Assembly (NCBI RefSeq): GCF_900100755.1
Contig: NZ_FNCI01000013.1
Location: forward strand, 1 to 64,000
Direction: 5' to 3'
DNA from: Onishia taeanensis
Lineage (GTDB): Bacteria; Pseudomonadota; Gammaproteobacteria; Pseudomonadales; Halomonadaceae
DNA length: 64,000 bases
The position numbers were made by a program, and so were the translations under genes. Numbering within the stretch: position 1 is the first letter of the stretch; each line of letters starts with the position of its first letter. The notes under the pieces were generated by a model that saw only the letters and a list, made by a program, of their open reading frames with translations, was not told where the DNA came from and did no database searches. Shown piece after piece: positions 8,765 through 17,297 of this stretch.

Positions 8765-9482
8765 CGTCACCTCCTGCCCGGGCGGTATCGGCCTTCACCA
8801 GATAGAAGCATAAGGCCCCGCAGGCGGCGGCGAAGGGGATGCCTAAGTTGGTGTAGCCGGCCAGGGTGCACAGCAGCGCCACCAGGATGCTGCTGCCCAA
8901 TGCCAGGCTCCAGCGCCAGGAGGTGAAGCGGGGTACCACCAGCACCAGGAAGAGCGCCGGCAAGGCGAAGGGCATGATCTCGCCGAGCAGCGGCCAGCGG
9001 GCCATTAGCCAGTTGCCGGCCACGGCGCCCAGGGCGGTGCCGGCGATCCAGCTCGCCCAGGCCAGCAGCGCGGCCCCGGTGAACCAGCCGAGGCGCTGCG
9101 CTTCGGGCAGTTGCGGCAGGCGGTGATGGGCCAGGGCGAAGACTTGGTCGGTGAGGCCGTGCATCAGCCAGGGCCACCAGCGGCTGGCGGTCAGCCAGGG
9201 CGCCAAGTTGGGGCCGTAGACCACATGGCGCAGGTTGATCAGCAACGTCATGGCGATGACCAGCCACAGGGGCGCACCGCCAGCCACCATGCCGACGAAG
9301 AGGAACTGTGAGGCGCCGGCATAGATCAGCGTCGAGACGGCGACCGCCTCCCAGGGGCTGAAGCCGGCCTGTACGCTAATCAGGCCGAAGGAGACGGCTA
9401 CTGGCACATAGCCGCCCAGCAGAGGAATGGCCTCGCGTAGGCCGACCAGCCAGGGCCGGGGAGAGGCGGCTAGCTGGCTCAT
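8757..9482 (-). CDS. azlC: AzlC-family branched-chain amino acid exporter, large subunit
   Basis: 241 residues with six or more membrane helices. The AzlC signatures GLREAIPLLGGYVPVAVSFGLISVQAGFSPWEAVAVSTLIYAGASQFL and LLINLRHVVYGPNLAPWL are clear. The frame is open further upstream, but the ATG at 9482 makes an ATGA overlap with the regulator gene and gives the expected N terminus. With AzlD it should form an efflux pump for branched-chain or related amino acids. The XRE-cupin regulator in the same operon probably controls it. Confidence 0.92.
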   Translation of the reverse strand: MSQLAASPRPWLVGLREAIPLLGGYVPVAVSFGLISVQAGFSPWEAVAVSTLIYAGASQFLFVGMVAGGAPLWLVIAMTLLINLRHVVYGPNLAPWLTASRWWPWLMHGLTDQVFALAHHRLPQLPEAQRLGWFTGAALLAWASWIAGTALGAVAGNWLMARWPLLGEIMPFALPALFLVLVVPRFTSWRWSLALGSSILVALLCTLAGYTNLGIPFAAACGALCFYLVKADTARAGGDDE

Positions 9483-10006
9483 GGGGTGCCTCCTTCGGCG
9501 TAGACGATGGTGACGAGCAGCGTGGCCCAATCCTCATGGGTGCGGTAGAGGTGCGGGCGGTCCGCCGCAAAGGCGATCGTGTCGCCGGCCCGCAGCACGC
9601 GAGTCGCGTCTTCCGAGCCAGCCTCCAGCGTCCCGCTGATGAGGGTGAGGGTCTCCTGAGCGCCCGGCGTGTGCGCCTCGGCATGGCGCGAGGTGTGGGG
9701 CGCGCAGCGCATCCAGTAGACGTCCACCTGGGGGCGATCCTTGCCCTGGTCGATCAGCCGTACCTGCACGCCGTCCTCGCCCAGGGGCACGGCGATAGGC
9801 GCCACCAGGGTGCCGAAGGGCACGTTTAGCTGCACTGCCAGGCGCCAGATGGTGTCCAGGGTCGGGTTGCCGTTGCCCTGCTCGAGGCGCGACAGATTTG
9901 ACTTGGCGATGCCAGCGGCAGCGGCTAGCTGCGACAGCGACAGTCCCTGTTCCTGACGCAGCCGCTGCAGGTGCTGGCCCAGGGTGCCAAGCGAGAGGTG
10001 GTCCAC
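9479..10006 (-). CDS. XRE-family regulator with C-terminal cupin domain
   Basis: About 175 residues. The N-terminal helix-turn-helix (LGQHLQRLRQEQGLSLSQLAAAAGIAKSNLSRLEQGNGNPTLDTIWRLAVQLNV) is followed by a cupin (HAEAHTPGAQETLTLISGTLEAG ... AGDTIAFAADRPHLYRT). The GTG at 10006 is preferred over the ATG at 10045 because it has an AAGGAG site at proper spacing. First gene of the azlC-azlD operon. The cupin probably binds a small effector such as an amino acid, making this the local sensor. Immediately upstream lie tandem GTTCTATA...GAAC repeats, likely its operator. Confidence 0.88.
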   Translation of the reverse strand: MDHLSLGTLGQHLQRLRQEQGLSLSQLAAAAGIAKSNLSRLEQGNGNPTLDTIWRLAVQLNVPFGTLVAPIAVPLGEDGVQVRLIDQGKDRPQVDVYWMRCAPHTSRHAEAHTPGAQETLTLISGTLEAGSEDATRVLRAGDTIAFAADRPHLYRTHEDWATLLVTIVYAEGGTP

Positions 10007-10060
10007 GTGACGCGCTCCTTGAGAGTTCCTTCCAAGCCTGTGCATGACAGGCTATGTTCA

Positions 10061-10103
10061 ATAGAAAGATTGTTCTATATAAAGAACGTTCTATAAAAGG
10101 AAC
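10061..10103 (-). promoter_or_regulatory. tandem operator repeats upstream of the XRE-cupin/azlCD operon
   Basis: Two abutting 16-bp units, GTTCTATATAAAGAAC (10072-10087) and GTTCTATAAAAGGAAC (10088-10103), each begin with GTTC and end with GAAC. A third related dyad (ATAGAA ... TTCTAT) spans 10061-10078. They lie 55-97 bp upstream of the GTG start, in an AT-rich island that could also hold the promoter. Confidence 0.65.
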
Positions 10104-10149
10104 GAGGCGCTGTCAAGCCCAAGCGGGCGCGGCTGAGTCGTTAAGGCTG

Positions 10150-11028
10150 TCAGCCGGCCGCCACGGCAGGCACCGGCTTCTGGCCGGTCAGGGTGGTGCC
10201 GATGGAGGCGGCGATCACCAGGGCGATGGCGAGCCATTGGGTCAGGCTCAGCGCCTGGCCGAGGAAGACGAGGCCGGAAAGTGCCGCGACGGCGGGTTCC
10301 AGGCTCATCAGGGTGCCGAAGGTGTGGGTCGGAAGCTTCGGCATGGCGATCATCTCGAGGGTGTAAGGCAAGGCGGTGGAGAGCACCGCCACCCCCAAGG
10401 CCAGCGGCAAGAGCGCCGGCGAGAACATCGCGGTGCCGACCTCGACGAGCCCGATCGGGAAGAAGATCAGCGCGGCGATGGTGATGCCGAGCGCGGCGGT
10501 CTGGGTGCCGTGGTCGGTGCCGGCCTTCTGGCCGAAGAGGATATACAGCGCCCAGCAGACCCCGGCGCCCAGCGCGTAGGCGGCGCCTATCGGGTCCACG
10601 TCCCAACCGCTTTCGCCGCCGAGCAGCAGCAACAAGATCAGCCCGCTGATCGCCATCGCCACCCAGCACAGGTCGAGCCAGCGCCGGGAGTTGAGCAGGG
10701 CTACCGCCAGCGGGCCGGTGAACTCCAGCGCCACGGCGATACCCAACGGAATGCGATTCAGCGCCTGATAGAAGAGCAGGTTCATCAGCCCAAGTGCGGC
10801 GCCGTAGATCGCGATGGTGCGCCAGCCGCGGGCATTGATCCGGCGCCGCCAGGGGCGCAGCACGGCCAGCAGGATGAGGGACGCGATCAGTAGACGCATG
10901 GCGGTGGTGCCGGTTGGGCCGATAGCCGGAAACAGCGAGGTGGCAAGCGAGGCGCCGCTCTGGATCGAGGTCATGGCCACGATCAGGATCGCTACCGGCC
11001 ACAGCCGGGCCCGCATAGATGCACTCAT
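10150..11028 (-). CDS. rhtA: RhtA-like threonine/homoserine exporter, EamA superfamily
   Basis: 292 residues with ten predicted membrane helices in two EamA repeats. Long stretches match E. coli RhtA as I know it: VAMTSIQSGASLATSLFP, IPLGIAVALEFTGPLAVAL, LSTALPYTLEMIAMPKLP and HTFGTLMSLEPAVAALSG. Inner-membrane exporter expected to act on threonine, homoserine or related amino acids. It is divergently transcribed from an XRE-cupin regulator 60 bp away, which probably controls it, and lies downstream of nothing in its own orientation. Confidence 0.88.
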   Translation of the reverse strand: MSASMRARLWPVAILIVAMTSIQSGASLATSLFPAIGPTGTTAMRLLIASLILLAVLRPWRRRINARGWRTIAIYGAALGLMNLLFYQALNRIPLGIAVALEFTGPLAVALLNSRRWLDLCWVAMAISGLILLLLLGGESGWDVDPIGAAYALGAGVCWALYILFGQKAGTDHGTQTAALGITIAALIFFPIGLVEVGTAMFSPALLPLALGVAVLSTALPYTLEMIAMPKLPTHTFGTLMSLEPAVAALSGLVFLGQALSLTQWLAIALVIAASIGTTLTGQKPVPAVAAG

Positions 11029-11088
11029 GCTACGCTCCCTTCCTATCGAGTTTCAGTAAATCAGGTCTCAGTGCCGGGAAGTGTAGCG

Positions 11089-11670
11089 ATGAGCAGTATA
11101 TTGCACAATGGGGCGGACGAAGAAACGTCGCGCCCGGACGTGCTGGTGCACGTGGCGGCCAATGTGCGCCGCCTGCGTAAGGCCTCCGGCCTTAGCCAGC
11201 AAGCGCTGGCCGAGGCGGCGGGGGTCAGCCGACGGATGCTGGTCAGCATCGAGCGCGGCGACGTCAACGTCAGCCTGACCACGCTCGACCGGCTGGCCGA
11301 GGCGCTGGGGGTGATCTTCCACGTGCTGGTGCAGCCACCGGAGACCGAGGATTCCGCCTACATCGACGAAATCGCCTGGGCCGGGCGCTCGCCGGAAAGC
11401 TACGGCCGGCTACTGGCCAGCAAGGCAACGAATGAAGTCGAGCTGTGGCGCTGGCAGCTGGCGCCGAGCGAGCGCTATGCCTCCGAGCCTGATGCCAATG
11501 GCTGGCACGAAATGATCGTGGTGGTCGAGGGCACTCTAACGCTGCGTATTGGCGAGCAAGAGCTGACCCTTCAGGAGGGGGAGTTCCACGTCTTCCCGAG
11601 CGACCAGCCCTATGCCTATTGCAACGAGAGCGAGGCCACCGTGGGCTTCATTCGCAACGTGCTGCATTGA
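11089..11670 (+). CDS. XRE-family regulator with C-terminal cupin domain
   Basis: About 193 residues from the ATG at 11089 (GGGAAG upstream); an in-frame GTG at 11071 is less likely. HTH: VAANVRRLRKASGLSQQALAEAAGVSRRMLVSIERGDVNVSLTTLDRLAEALGV. Cupin: GWHEMIVVVEGTLTLRIGEQELTLQEGEFHVFPSDQPYAYCNES. It is similar in architecture to the azlCD regulator but not a close copy. Divergent from rhtA with a 60-bp shared intergenic region, so it most likely regulates that exporter in response to an amino acid. Confidence 0.88.
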   Translation: MSSILHNGADEETSRPDVLVHVAANVRRLRKASGLSQQALAEAAGVSRRMLVSIERGDVNVSLTTLDRLAEALGVIFHVLVQPPETEDSAYIDEIAWAGRSPESYGRLLASKATNEVELWRWQLAPSERYASEPDANGWHEMIVVVEGTLTLRIGEQELTLQEGEFHVFPSDQPYAYCNESEATVGFIRNVLH

Positions 11671-11814
11671 TTTCGCAGCGCACAGCACTGAGCTCGTGAC
11701 GTGGATTCGCAAGGTGTTGCACGAGCCACCGCGGGGCGCGGCGGCTCGTGGGGGTAACGGTACCTGAGCGTGGCGTTACCTTACATCACACCGGCTGGCA
11801 TCACGCCTTAGGCG

Positions 11815-11943
11815 TCAGACCAGTTCGCGTTGCTCCTGGCGGGCATCGCGACGGTCGCGGAGTACGGCGCGACAGATCAGTACCAGCACGCCGAGGGTCA
11901 GGGCGGGCCAGATCAGTACATAGAAGGCAAACAGTGCGGTCAT
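11815..11943 (-). CDS. putative transporter small subunit (42 residues)
   Basis: A short gene: MTALFAFYVLIWPALTLGVL followed by VLICRAVLRDRRDARQEQRELV. One membrane helix (about 3-24) is followed by a very basic/acidic cytoplasmic tail. The start ATG at 11943 has AGGAG nine bases upstream. It lies 77 bp downstream of the SSS symporter in the same orientation. One-helix proteins of this kind accompany some sodium/solute symporters and are assumed to be small partner subunits. The role (stability, coupling) is inferred from context only. Confidence 0.75.
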   Translation of the reverse strand: MTALFAFYVLIWPALTLGVLVLICRAVLRDRRDARQEQRELV

Positions 11944-12020
11944 GGAAAGACTCCTGTTGGCGGGGCGCCGGCGCTCCGGCGCCCCTGATGATGGGATAAG
12001 CGGACGATCAACGAGCCGGC

Positions 12021-13730
12021 TCAGCGCGAGGCGCTTGCCAGGCGATCCCCGGCGGTCTTTCCGGTATCGCTGCCGGCACCGCTCGAGCTCATTGCGTCGT
12101 CATAATCGCCCACGCGTTGGGCGATGGTGTCGAAGTCGAAGCGCTGGCGGCTCATCAGGCTCATCACCACGCACACCAGGGTGCTGGTGCCGTAGGCGGT
12201 CAGCGAGGCCAGCAGCACGGTGTAGTCACGCAGGAAGTTGGTCGCGAACACCAGCATGGCCAACATGGCCAGCACCCCGGCGATCAGCCCGGCGGCGCGG
12301 CCCAGGAAGCCAAACACCATCAAGGCAATGATGATGCCGCCACCGATGCTGGCCAGGCCCTCGAAGGCCAGGGCGGTCAGACCGCTCATGGGCAGCAGCT
12401 CGAAGCGCGCGATGCAGAAGGTGACCATGGCCACCAGCACCGAGGTAGTGAAGGCGGCGTTGGTCACCCGGTTCCAGAAGCAGCTGGCGATCACCGGGAA
12501 GACGATCGCCCCCCAGAGCGCGCCGACGAAGACCAGCATCACCAGGATATCGAGCGAGAAGCTGGCGAAGACGATGCCCACCGCGGTGGCGATGATCATG
12601 GTCAGGCGACCGACCAGCAGCATGCGCTTGGGGTCGGCCTTGCCGCGGGCGATGTTCTTGCCGTAGACGTCGGCCATCATGATCGCGGACAGCGCCGAGA
12701 GGTCGGAGTCGGCGGTGGACGACAGCGAGCCGATCACCAGCACGAAGAACAGTGCGATGAATACCGGTGGCAGGTAGCCGGAGACCATCTGCGGAATCAG
12801 GTTGTTCATGTCGCCGTCGAGCGGCTGGATGCCAAGCGTCAGGGCCATCAGGCCGATCATGCCAAGGCCGATGACGATGGCGCCGTAGCCCACGGTGGCG
12901 GTGATGAAGGTCGGCTTGATGTGCTCTTCGTTGACCGCGAACAGGCGCTGGGAAATGGTCTGGTTGCCGATGGCGTAGGCCAGCACGGCGACGAAGAAGG
13001 GCGCGCCCTGATTGAGAATCGCATCGACCGAGAAGAAGTTGGCCTGCTCAGGCGTCAGGTTGTCCAGACCGGCCACCAGCTCGCTGGGCCCGCCCATGGC
13101 GAAGAACACGGCAGGGATGATCACCACCGCGATGGCCATCAGCGCCACCAGCTGGGCGAAGTCAGTCAGCACCGAGGCACGAAATCCGGACCATAGGGTA
13201 TACAGCAACACGCCGATGCCGGCGATGATCACCCCGGCCTGGAAAGAAAGCGGCGAGAGCACCGAGACCAGGGCGCCGGCGGCGGTGAAGTTCACCATCA
13301 GGCTGATGATGCTGCCAAGCACGTTGGAGAAGGCCAGGATCAGCTGGCTCGAGGAGCCGTGGCGGGCATGGATCAGCTCGCCGAGGGTGTGGGCGTTGGG
13401 GGCCAGCTTGCGAAAGCGCCGCCCGAACGGATAGATGAATAGGATCATCAGCGCGCCCCACAGGCCGTAGTGGATGGGCCCCGAGACGCCATAGGTGTAG
13501 CCGGAGGTGGCCGCGGCGTAGAAGGAGGCGGCCCAGATCCAGGTGGCGGTCATGCTGGCCGCGCCGATGCCGAAGCCGACCCGGTGATTGGAGACCATGA
13601 AGGCGTCGGCGTCTTCTTTCTTCTTGCGGATGCCGAGCGTGAGGAGATAGGTGCCGCCGTAGAAGGCGAACATCAGCAGTAGCACGGTGCTGGTCGAGAA
13701 CTGGTGAAGAGACAGACTGTTCAAGGGCAT
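12021..13730 (-). CDS. sodium:solute symporter, SSS family
   Basis: About 569 residues with 13 or more membrane helices. SSS features include the N-terminal FYGGTYLLTLGIRKKKEDADAFMVSNHRVGFGIGAASMTATWIWAASFYAAATSGYTYG, a loop with FRKLAPNAHTLGELIHARHG, and the GSLSSTADSDLSALSAIMMADVYGK stretch in the TM8 region that carries Na+ ligands in this family. The substrate cannot be named; the Dur3/urea-like branch of SSS is a possibility. The start is uncertain: ATG at 13730 sits immediately after GAGGA, while TTG at 13724 has that site at ideal spacing. The frame is open to 13931, but those residues look non-protein-like. The 42-residue partner gene follows. Confidence 0.88.
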   Translation of the reverse strand: MPLNSLSLHQFSTSTVLLLMFAFYGGTYLLTLGIRKKKEDADAFMVSNHRVGFGIGAASMTATWIWAASFYAAATSGYTYGVSGPIHYGLWGALMILFIYPFGRRFRKLAPNAHTLGELIHARHGSSSQLILAFSNVLGSIISLMVNFTAAGALVSVLSPLSFQAGVIIAGIGVLLYTLWSGFRASVLTDFAQLVALMAIAVVIIPAVFFAMGGPSELVAGLDNLTPEQANFFSVDAILNQGAPFFVAVLAYAIGNQTISQRLFAVNEEHIKPTFITATVGYGAIVIGLGMIGLMALTLGIQPLDGDMNNLIPQMVSGYLPPVFIALFFVLVIGSLSSTADSDLSALSAIMMADVYGKNIARGKADPKRMLLVGRLTMIIATAVGIVFASFSLDILVMLVFVGALWGAIVFPVIASCFWNRVTNAAFTTSVLVAMVTFCIARFELLPMSGLTALAFEGLASIGGGIIIALMVFGFLGRAAGLIAGVLAMLAMLVFATNFLRDYTVLLASLTAYGTSTLVCVVMSLMSRQRFDFDTIAQRVGDYDDAMSSSGAGSDTGKTAGDRLASASR

Positions 13731-14393
13731 TCCTCGGTTGATGGGAACGCAGGCACTCATCGACCGGTCGTCTCGTCTGCTGCGCAAAGCAGAGACGAGC
13801 GGCGGCCCGCAGAGGCGGCGTCGTTGGATCGTTTCAGGATCGCGAAGGGGCGGCGGCCATGCGGCGTCAGTGAGATGACGCAGGCGCAGGAGGCCCCGGA
13901 GATATCGGCTCAGGCTGAGCCGATCAGGCATCGCCGATCAGGCGCTTCCCGGCAGGCAGGTCGGTGGTGGGCGTCGTGGCATGCAGTGCCCTTGAGAAAA
14001 TGCGGGGGTCGACATGGGTTCCCTCTTGTTCGCTGACTGTGTAGGCCGGGGCTGACGCCAGTGTCTGGCAGTGGCAGAGGCCTATCGCGTCACCGTTGAA
14101 GCGAGATTTATGCGCGTTTTAGCAAGATTGATACGACAGGGCGCGTTGCCCACTCGGGCCGCCGTGCTGACGCTGATGCCCGAAGAAGGGCGCTACCTTA
14201 ATGATTTGTGCCGACCAAGTCCAATCAACTCTCAGCATGAAGTGAATGGTCGGGAGTGTCTGCGAACGTGCCTGGCCAAGCTGGGCAAGGGTGACTGCTG
14301 ATCTCGTTGGTCCAGGTTGACTGCGGGGGCGGCCTGCCATCCGCTGCACAAGCAGTGATTGTCCGGTCGCTCCATGGCACCGGAGTCCAATTT
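13731..14393. other. long intergenic region between divergent symporter and reductase genes
   Basis: About 660 bp with no convincing gene. An imperfect GC-rich hairpin (CTCGTCTGCT ... AGCAGAGACGAG) at about 13771-13799 lies in the 5' leader of the symporter. The region from 14090 to 14210 is open in one frame but has no coding character. It probably holds the promoters of both flanking units. Confidence 0.4.
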
Positions 14394-14411
14394 ATTATAC
14401 ATTTGGGTAAC
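14394..14411. promoter_or_regulatory. candidate operator upstream of the ghrA-like/aldolase operon
   Basis: ATTATAC-ATTT-GGGTAAC has the same 7-4-7 layout as the perfect palindrome GTTATAC-GACA-GTATAAC at 19875-19892 between the ABC importer and the TetR gene (11 of 14 arm positions identical). It lies 54 bp upstream of the reductase start. Probably a weaker site for the same regulator. Confidence 0.5.
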
Positions 14412-14465
14412 AAGAGGCTGCTTGGCAGCCACTGCTCATCTGTAATGTGAATCGAAGGAAGCTGT

Positions 14466-15422
14466 ATGACTAACGCGAACCCGATCCTGGGCGTCTATCT
14501 GAGTGATTCACTCGACCTGGATGCCGTCTATGGTGACGCTCTGCGCAGCGCTGCCGATGACGTCGTTCTGCGTCACCCGCACGAAATCGACAACCCTGAA
14601 GACGTGCGCTTTGCGATCTGCTGGTTGCCGGGCGAGCAGGCCTTCGAGGCCTACCCCAACCTGACGCTGGCCATGTCGATCGGCGCCGGTGTCGATGCCC
14701 TGCTGGCGCACCCAGGCCTTGGCGATGGGGTACAGATCGCCCGGGTGCGCGACCCGCATCAGGCCGACCTGATGGCAGGCTTTGCCGCGCACGAGGTGCT
14801 CCACCGCGAACGCGAGTTCGCAACGCTTGAGCGCAATGCCGCCAAGGCCCACTGGGAGCCGCTGCCGATGCGCGCGCCGGCCTCCGCCAAGGTGGCGGTG
14901 CTGGGGCATGGCACCATGGGGCGCGCTGTGGTCGAAGCGGTGGCCGCGCTAGGTTTTTCCGTGCGCGTGGCCTGCCGCAGCCAGCCACAAGCTCCGGTCA
15001 AGGGCGTGACCTACCTGACCGGCGAGCGCGCGGTGATGGAGGCATCAAATGGCGCCGATTATCTGATCAATGTGCTGCCGCTGACGGCATCTACCGAGAA
15101 CGTGCTCGGCAAGGCTCTGTTCGCGAAGCTTGCCAAGGGTGCCTGGCTGGTGCAGATCGGCCGCGGCGAGCACTTGGTCGAAGATGATCTGGTCGCGGCT
15201 ATCGAGAGTGGCCAGCTTTCTGGAGCGAGCCTGGATGTCTTCAGGGGAGAGCCGCTGCCTGCCGATCATCCCTTCTGGCAGAATGAGCGCCTGCGCATCA
15301 CGCCGCATATCGCCAGTGACTCCCTGCCAGAGGTGGTCGCGGGGCAGGTCATCGACACCGCCCGTGCCCTGCGCGACGACCAGCCGCTGGCGATGGGCGT
15401 CGATCGCGCTCGCGGTTACTGA
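14466..15422 (+). CDS. D-2-hydroxyacid dehydrogenase, glyoxylate/hydroxypyruvate reductase A type
   Basis: 318 residues, GhrA-like. The NAD(P)-binding motif VLGHGTMGRAVVEAV is at about 145-159, and the catalytic triad is visible: Arg233 (QIGRGEHL), Glu262 (FRGEPLP) and His281 (TPHIAS). It should reduce a 2-oxoacid such as glyoxylate or hydroxypyruvate to the hydroxyacid, or run in reverse. Followed 92 bp later by a class II aldolase gene in the same orientation. Convergent with the amino-acid ABC operon, with which it shares a candidate TetR operator. This suggests a common catabolic pathway in which an amino acid is transaminated to a 2-oxoacid. Confidence 0.85.
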   Translation: MTNANPILGVYLSDSLDLDAVYGDALRSAADDVVLRHPHEIDNPEDVRFAICWLPGEQAFEAYPNLTLAMSIGAGVDALLAHPGLGDGVQIARVRDPHQADLMAGFAAHEVLHREREFATLERNAAKAHWEPLPMRAPASAKVAVLGHGTMGRAVVEAVAALGFSVRVACRSQPQAPVKGVTYLTGERAVMEASNGADYLINVLPLTASTENVLGKALFAKLAKGAWLVQIGRGEHLVEDDLVAAIESGQLSGASLDVFRGEPLPADHPFWQNERLRITPHIASDSLPEVVAGQVIDTARALRDDQPLAMGVDRARGY

Positions 15423-15435
15423 AGTCACCCCTTTT

Positions 15436-15508
15436 CTTTGGCTATAGAAGAGCTTTGGCTAAAGAGCTCTCGCTAATGAGCTTTCGCTACGGAATTTTCG
15501 CTAAGGAG
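15436..15508 (+). repeat. degenerate 14-bp tandem repeat containing the ribosome binding site
   Basis: Five units follow one another: 15436-15452 (17 bp, a 3-bp longer copy), then 14-bp units at 15453, 15467, 15481 and 15495. The consensus is CTTTCGCTAANGAG. The last unit (TTTTCGCTAAGGAG) supplies the AAGGAG Shine-Dalgarno of the aldolase gene at 15515. Confidence 0.7.
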
Positions 15509-15514
15509 CGTCCG

Positions 15515-16282
15515 ATGAGTCTCGATCAGCCCAAGCGCGCCACGATCAGCAACACCGAACGAGAGGCCCGCATCGCGCTGGCGGCCTGCTATCGCCTGGC
15601 CGCCCACTACCGCATGACAGACCTGATCTATACCCATATCACCGCGCGGGTGCCGGGTGAGAAAGGTCACTTCCTAATCAACCCCTATGGCTGGCGCTGG
15701 GAAGAGATCACCGCCTCCTCGCTGGTGAAGATCGACGTCGACGGTCGCAAGGTCGATGACAGCCCGGAGGCAGTGAACCCGGCCGGCTTCACCATCCATT
15801 CGGCGATCCATGGCGCCAGCCATGACGCGGCCTGGGTGATGCATACCCACACCCGAGCCGGGGTGGCGGTGTCGTCGCTGGAACAAGGTCTTGAGACGCG
15901 GCTCAACCAGATCTCGCTGCAGTTTCACGAGCGGGTGTCGTACCACGACTACGAGGGCATCGCCCTGGACCTGGCTGAGCGCGAGCGCATCGTGGCAAGC
16001 CTTGGCAACAACCCGGCGCTGGTGCTGCGCAATCATGGCCTATTGACCACTGGCGCTTCGGCCGCCGAGATGTTCAACAACATGTTCTATCTCGAGCGCG
16101 CCTGCGAGCTGCAGGTAGCGGCGCAGTCCACCGGCCAGCCGCTGCGGTTGGTATCGGAAGACACCGCCCACCATGTGGCCCGCCAGTACGATCAGACTAT
16201 CCATGAAGATGGTGACCTCGAGCTCGAGTGGGCAGCGCATCTGCGTACCCTCGAAGCGCTGGATCCGAGCTATCGCGACTGA
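15515..16282 (+). CDS. class II aldolase/adducin-family protein
   Basis: About 255 residues. The Zn2+ ligands of the class II aldolase fold are visible as His110 and His112 (WVMHTHTRAG) and His174 (LRNHGLL). N-terminal CYRLAAHYRMTDLIYTHITARVPG and HFLINPYGWRWEEITASSLVKID are family hallmarks. The start at 15515 has an AAGGAG site; the frame open upstream to 15455 only translates the tandem repeat. The substrate is not predictable: family members include sugar-phosphate aldolases, decarboxylases and adducin-like proteins. Probably co-transcribed with the reductase upstream. Confidence 0.88.
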   Translation: MSLDQPKRATISNTEREARIALAACYRLAAHYRMTDLIYTHITARVPGEKGHFLINPYGWRWEEITASSLVKIDVDGRKVDDSPEAVNPAGFTIHSAIHGASHDAAWVMHTHTRAGVAVSSLEQGLETRLNQISLQFHERVSYHDYEGIALDLAERERIVASLGNNPALVLRNHGLLTTGASAAEMFNNMFYLERACELQVAAQSTGQPLRLVSEDTAHHVARQYDQTIHEDGDLELEWAAHLRTLEALDPSYRD

Positions 16283-16370
16283 GCGGCCTGGACAGGGGAC
16301 CGAGAGACTCATTAGTAGAGAGGCTGGTCGACAGAGGCAGGGCGTCTGGTGAGACGCCAGTAGGACGAGA

Positions 16371-16404
16371 AAAGGGGGCGGCCATTTGGCCGCCCCCTTT
16401 TTTT
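16371..16404. terminator. bidirectional intrinsic terminator between convergent operons
   Basis: GGGGGCGGCC - ATTT - GGCCGCCCCC is a 10-bp perfect stem with an A-run on the left and a 7-T run on the right. It can terminate the aldolase operon (+) and the ABC operon (-) alike. Confidence 0.92.
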
Positions 16405-16457
16405 GTGGTGCATCGTCTCTTGAGGCCAGTGCCCCCGGCAAGCCGGGCAGGCGGCCG

Positions 16458-17288
16458 TCAGTGCGGTACGCGGTTCTCGAGCCAGCGCAGGCCGACGATC
16501 AGGATGCCGCTCAGGCACAGATAGACGGCGACTAGGAACAGCAGCGGTTCATAGGTCAGGTAGGTGGTCTGGCGCACCTGGGTGATCACCGCATAGAGAT
16601 CCATCACCGTGATGGTGGCGACCAGAGGCGTGGACTTGAGCTGCAGGATGATCTCGCCGGTCAGCGTTGGCAGGGCACGGTGCAGGGCGCGTGGAAACCA
16701 GACGCGGGTAAAGACCTTGATCCGTGACATGCCGAAGGCCTCGGCGGCTTCCAGCTCGCCGTGGGGCACGCCAGCAAAGGCGCCGCGCATGATCTCGCCC
16801 TGGTAGGCGGCGAACGACACGGTCAGGGCGATGAAGCCATAGGGCCAGGCTTGGCGCAGGTAGTCCCAGGCCCAGGAGTCACGGATCTCCGGGAACTGGC
16901 CGAACAGCGCGCCCAGGCCGAAATAGAACAGCCACAGCTGCAGGAGCAGTGGGGTGCCGCGGATCACGGTGCAGAAACCGGTGGCCAGCCAGCGTAGCGG
17001 CCAGACACCGCTGACCTGCGCAAGCCCTAGGGGCAGGGCGAACAGAAAGCCTACGACCACGCTTGAGAACAGCATGATCAGGGTCATCTGCAGCCCTTCC
17101 CAAAGCTTGGGCAGGTAGCGGGGCAGCCAGCTCCAGTCCATCAACAGGATCGCGGCCACCAGGCCTGCTATGAACAGCGCCAGCAGAATGAGGCGATGGG
17201 GCTCGAGCAGGCCCGACAGCTTGGTGATTGGGCTCGTTCGCGAGGGGCGCACGAGCGACGCGAGAGAGTGGGGTTCAGACACAGGCAT
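16458..17288 (-). CDS. polar amino acid ABC transporter permease (HisM-type)
   Basis: 276 residues. A hydrophobic N-terminal helix (LILLALFIAGLVAAILLMDWSW) is followed by the five-helix HisM/GlnP-type permease core. The cytoplasmic coupling loop is visible as GVPHGELEAAEAFGMSRIKVFTRVWFPRALHRALPTLTGEIILQLKSTPL. Last gene of a four-gene operon (ATPase, binding protein, two permeases), starting 9 bp after its partner permease ends. Pairs with the permease at 17298 to form the membrane channel. The substrate is probably a basic or polar amino acid or an opine-like compound, from family only. Confidence 0.9.
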   Translation of the reverse strand: MPVSEPHSLASLVRPSRTSPITKLSGLLEPHRLILLALFIAGLVAAILLMDWSWLPRYLPKLWEGLQMTLIMLFSSVVVGFLFALPLGLAQVSGVWPLRWLATGFCTVIRGTPLLLQLWLFYFGLGALFGQFPEIRDSWAWDYLRQAWPYGFIALTVSFAAYQGEIMRGAFAGVPHGELEAAEAFGMSRIKVFTRVWFPRALHRALPTLTGEIILQLKSTPLVATITVMDLYAVITQVRQTTYLTYEPLLFLVAVYLCLSGILIVGLRWLENRVPH

Positions 17289-17297
17289 TCCTTGAAG

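Noticed and set aside
10054-10893. 279-codon plus-strand open frame opposite rhtA
   Set aside because: Gln/Gly/Arg/Asp-rich antisense of a membrane-protein gene in high-GC DNA; rhtA itself has clear homology.
12117-13196. 359-codon plus-strand frame opposite the SSS symporter
   Set aside because: Low-complexity His/Asp/Gln-rich translation typical of antisense to hydrophobic codons; no start signals.
14071-14301. 76-codon frame in the symporter/reductase intergenic region
   Set aside because: No RBS, no family features, and overlapping frames on both strands are equally open.
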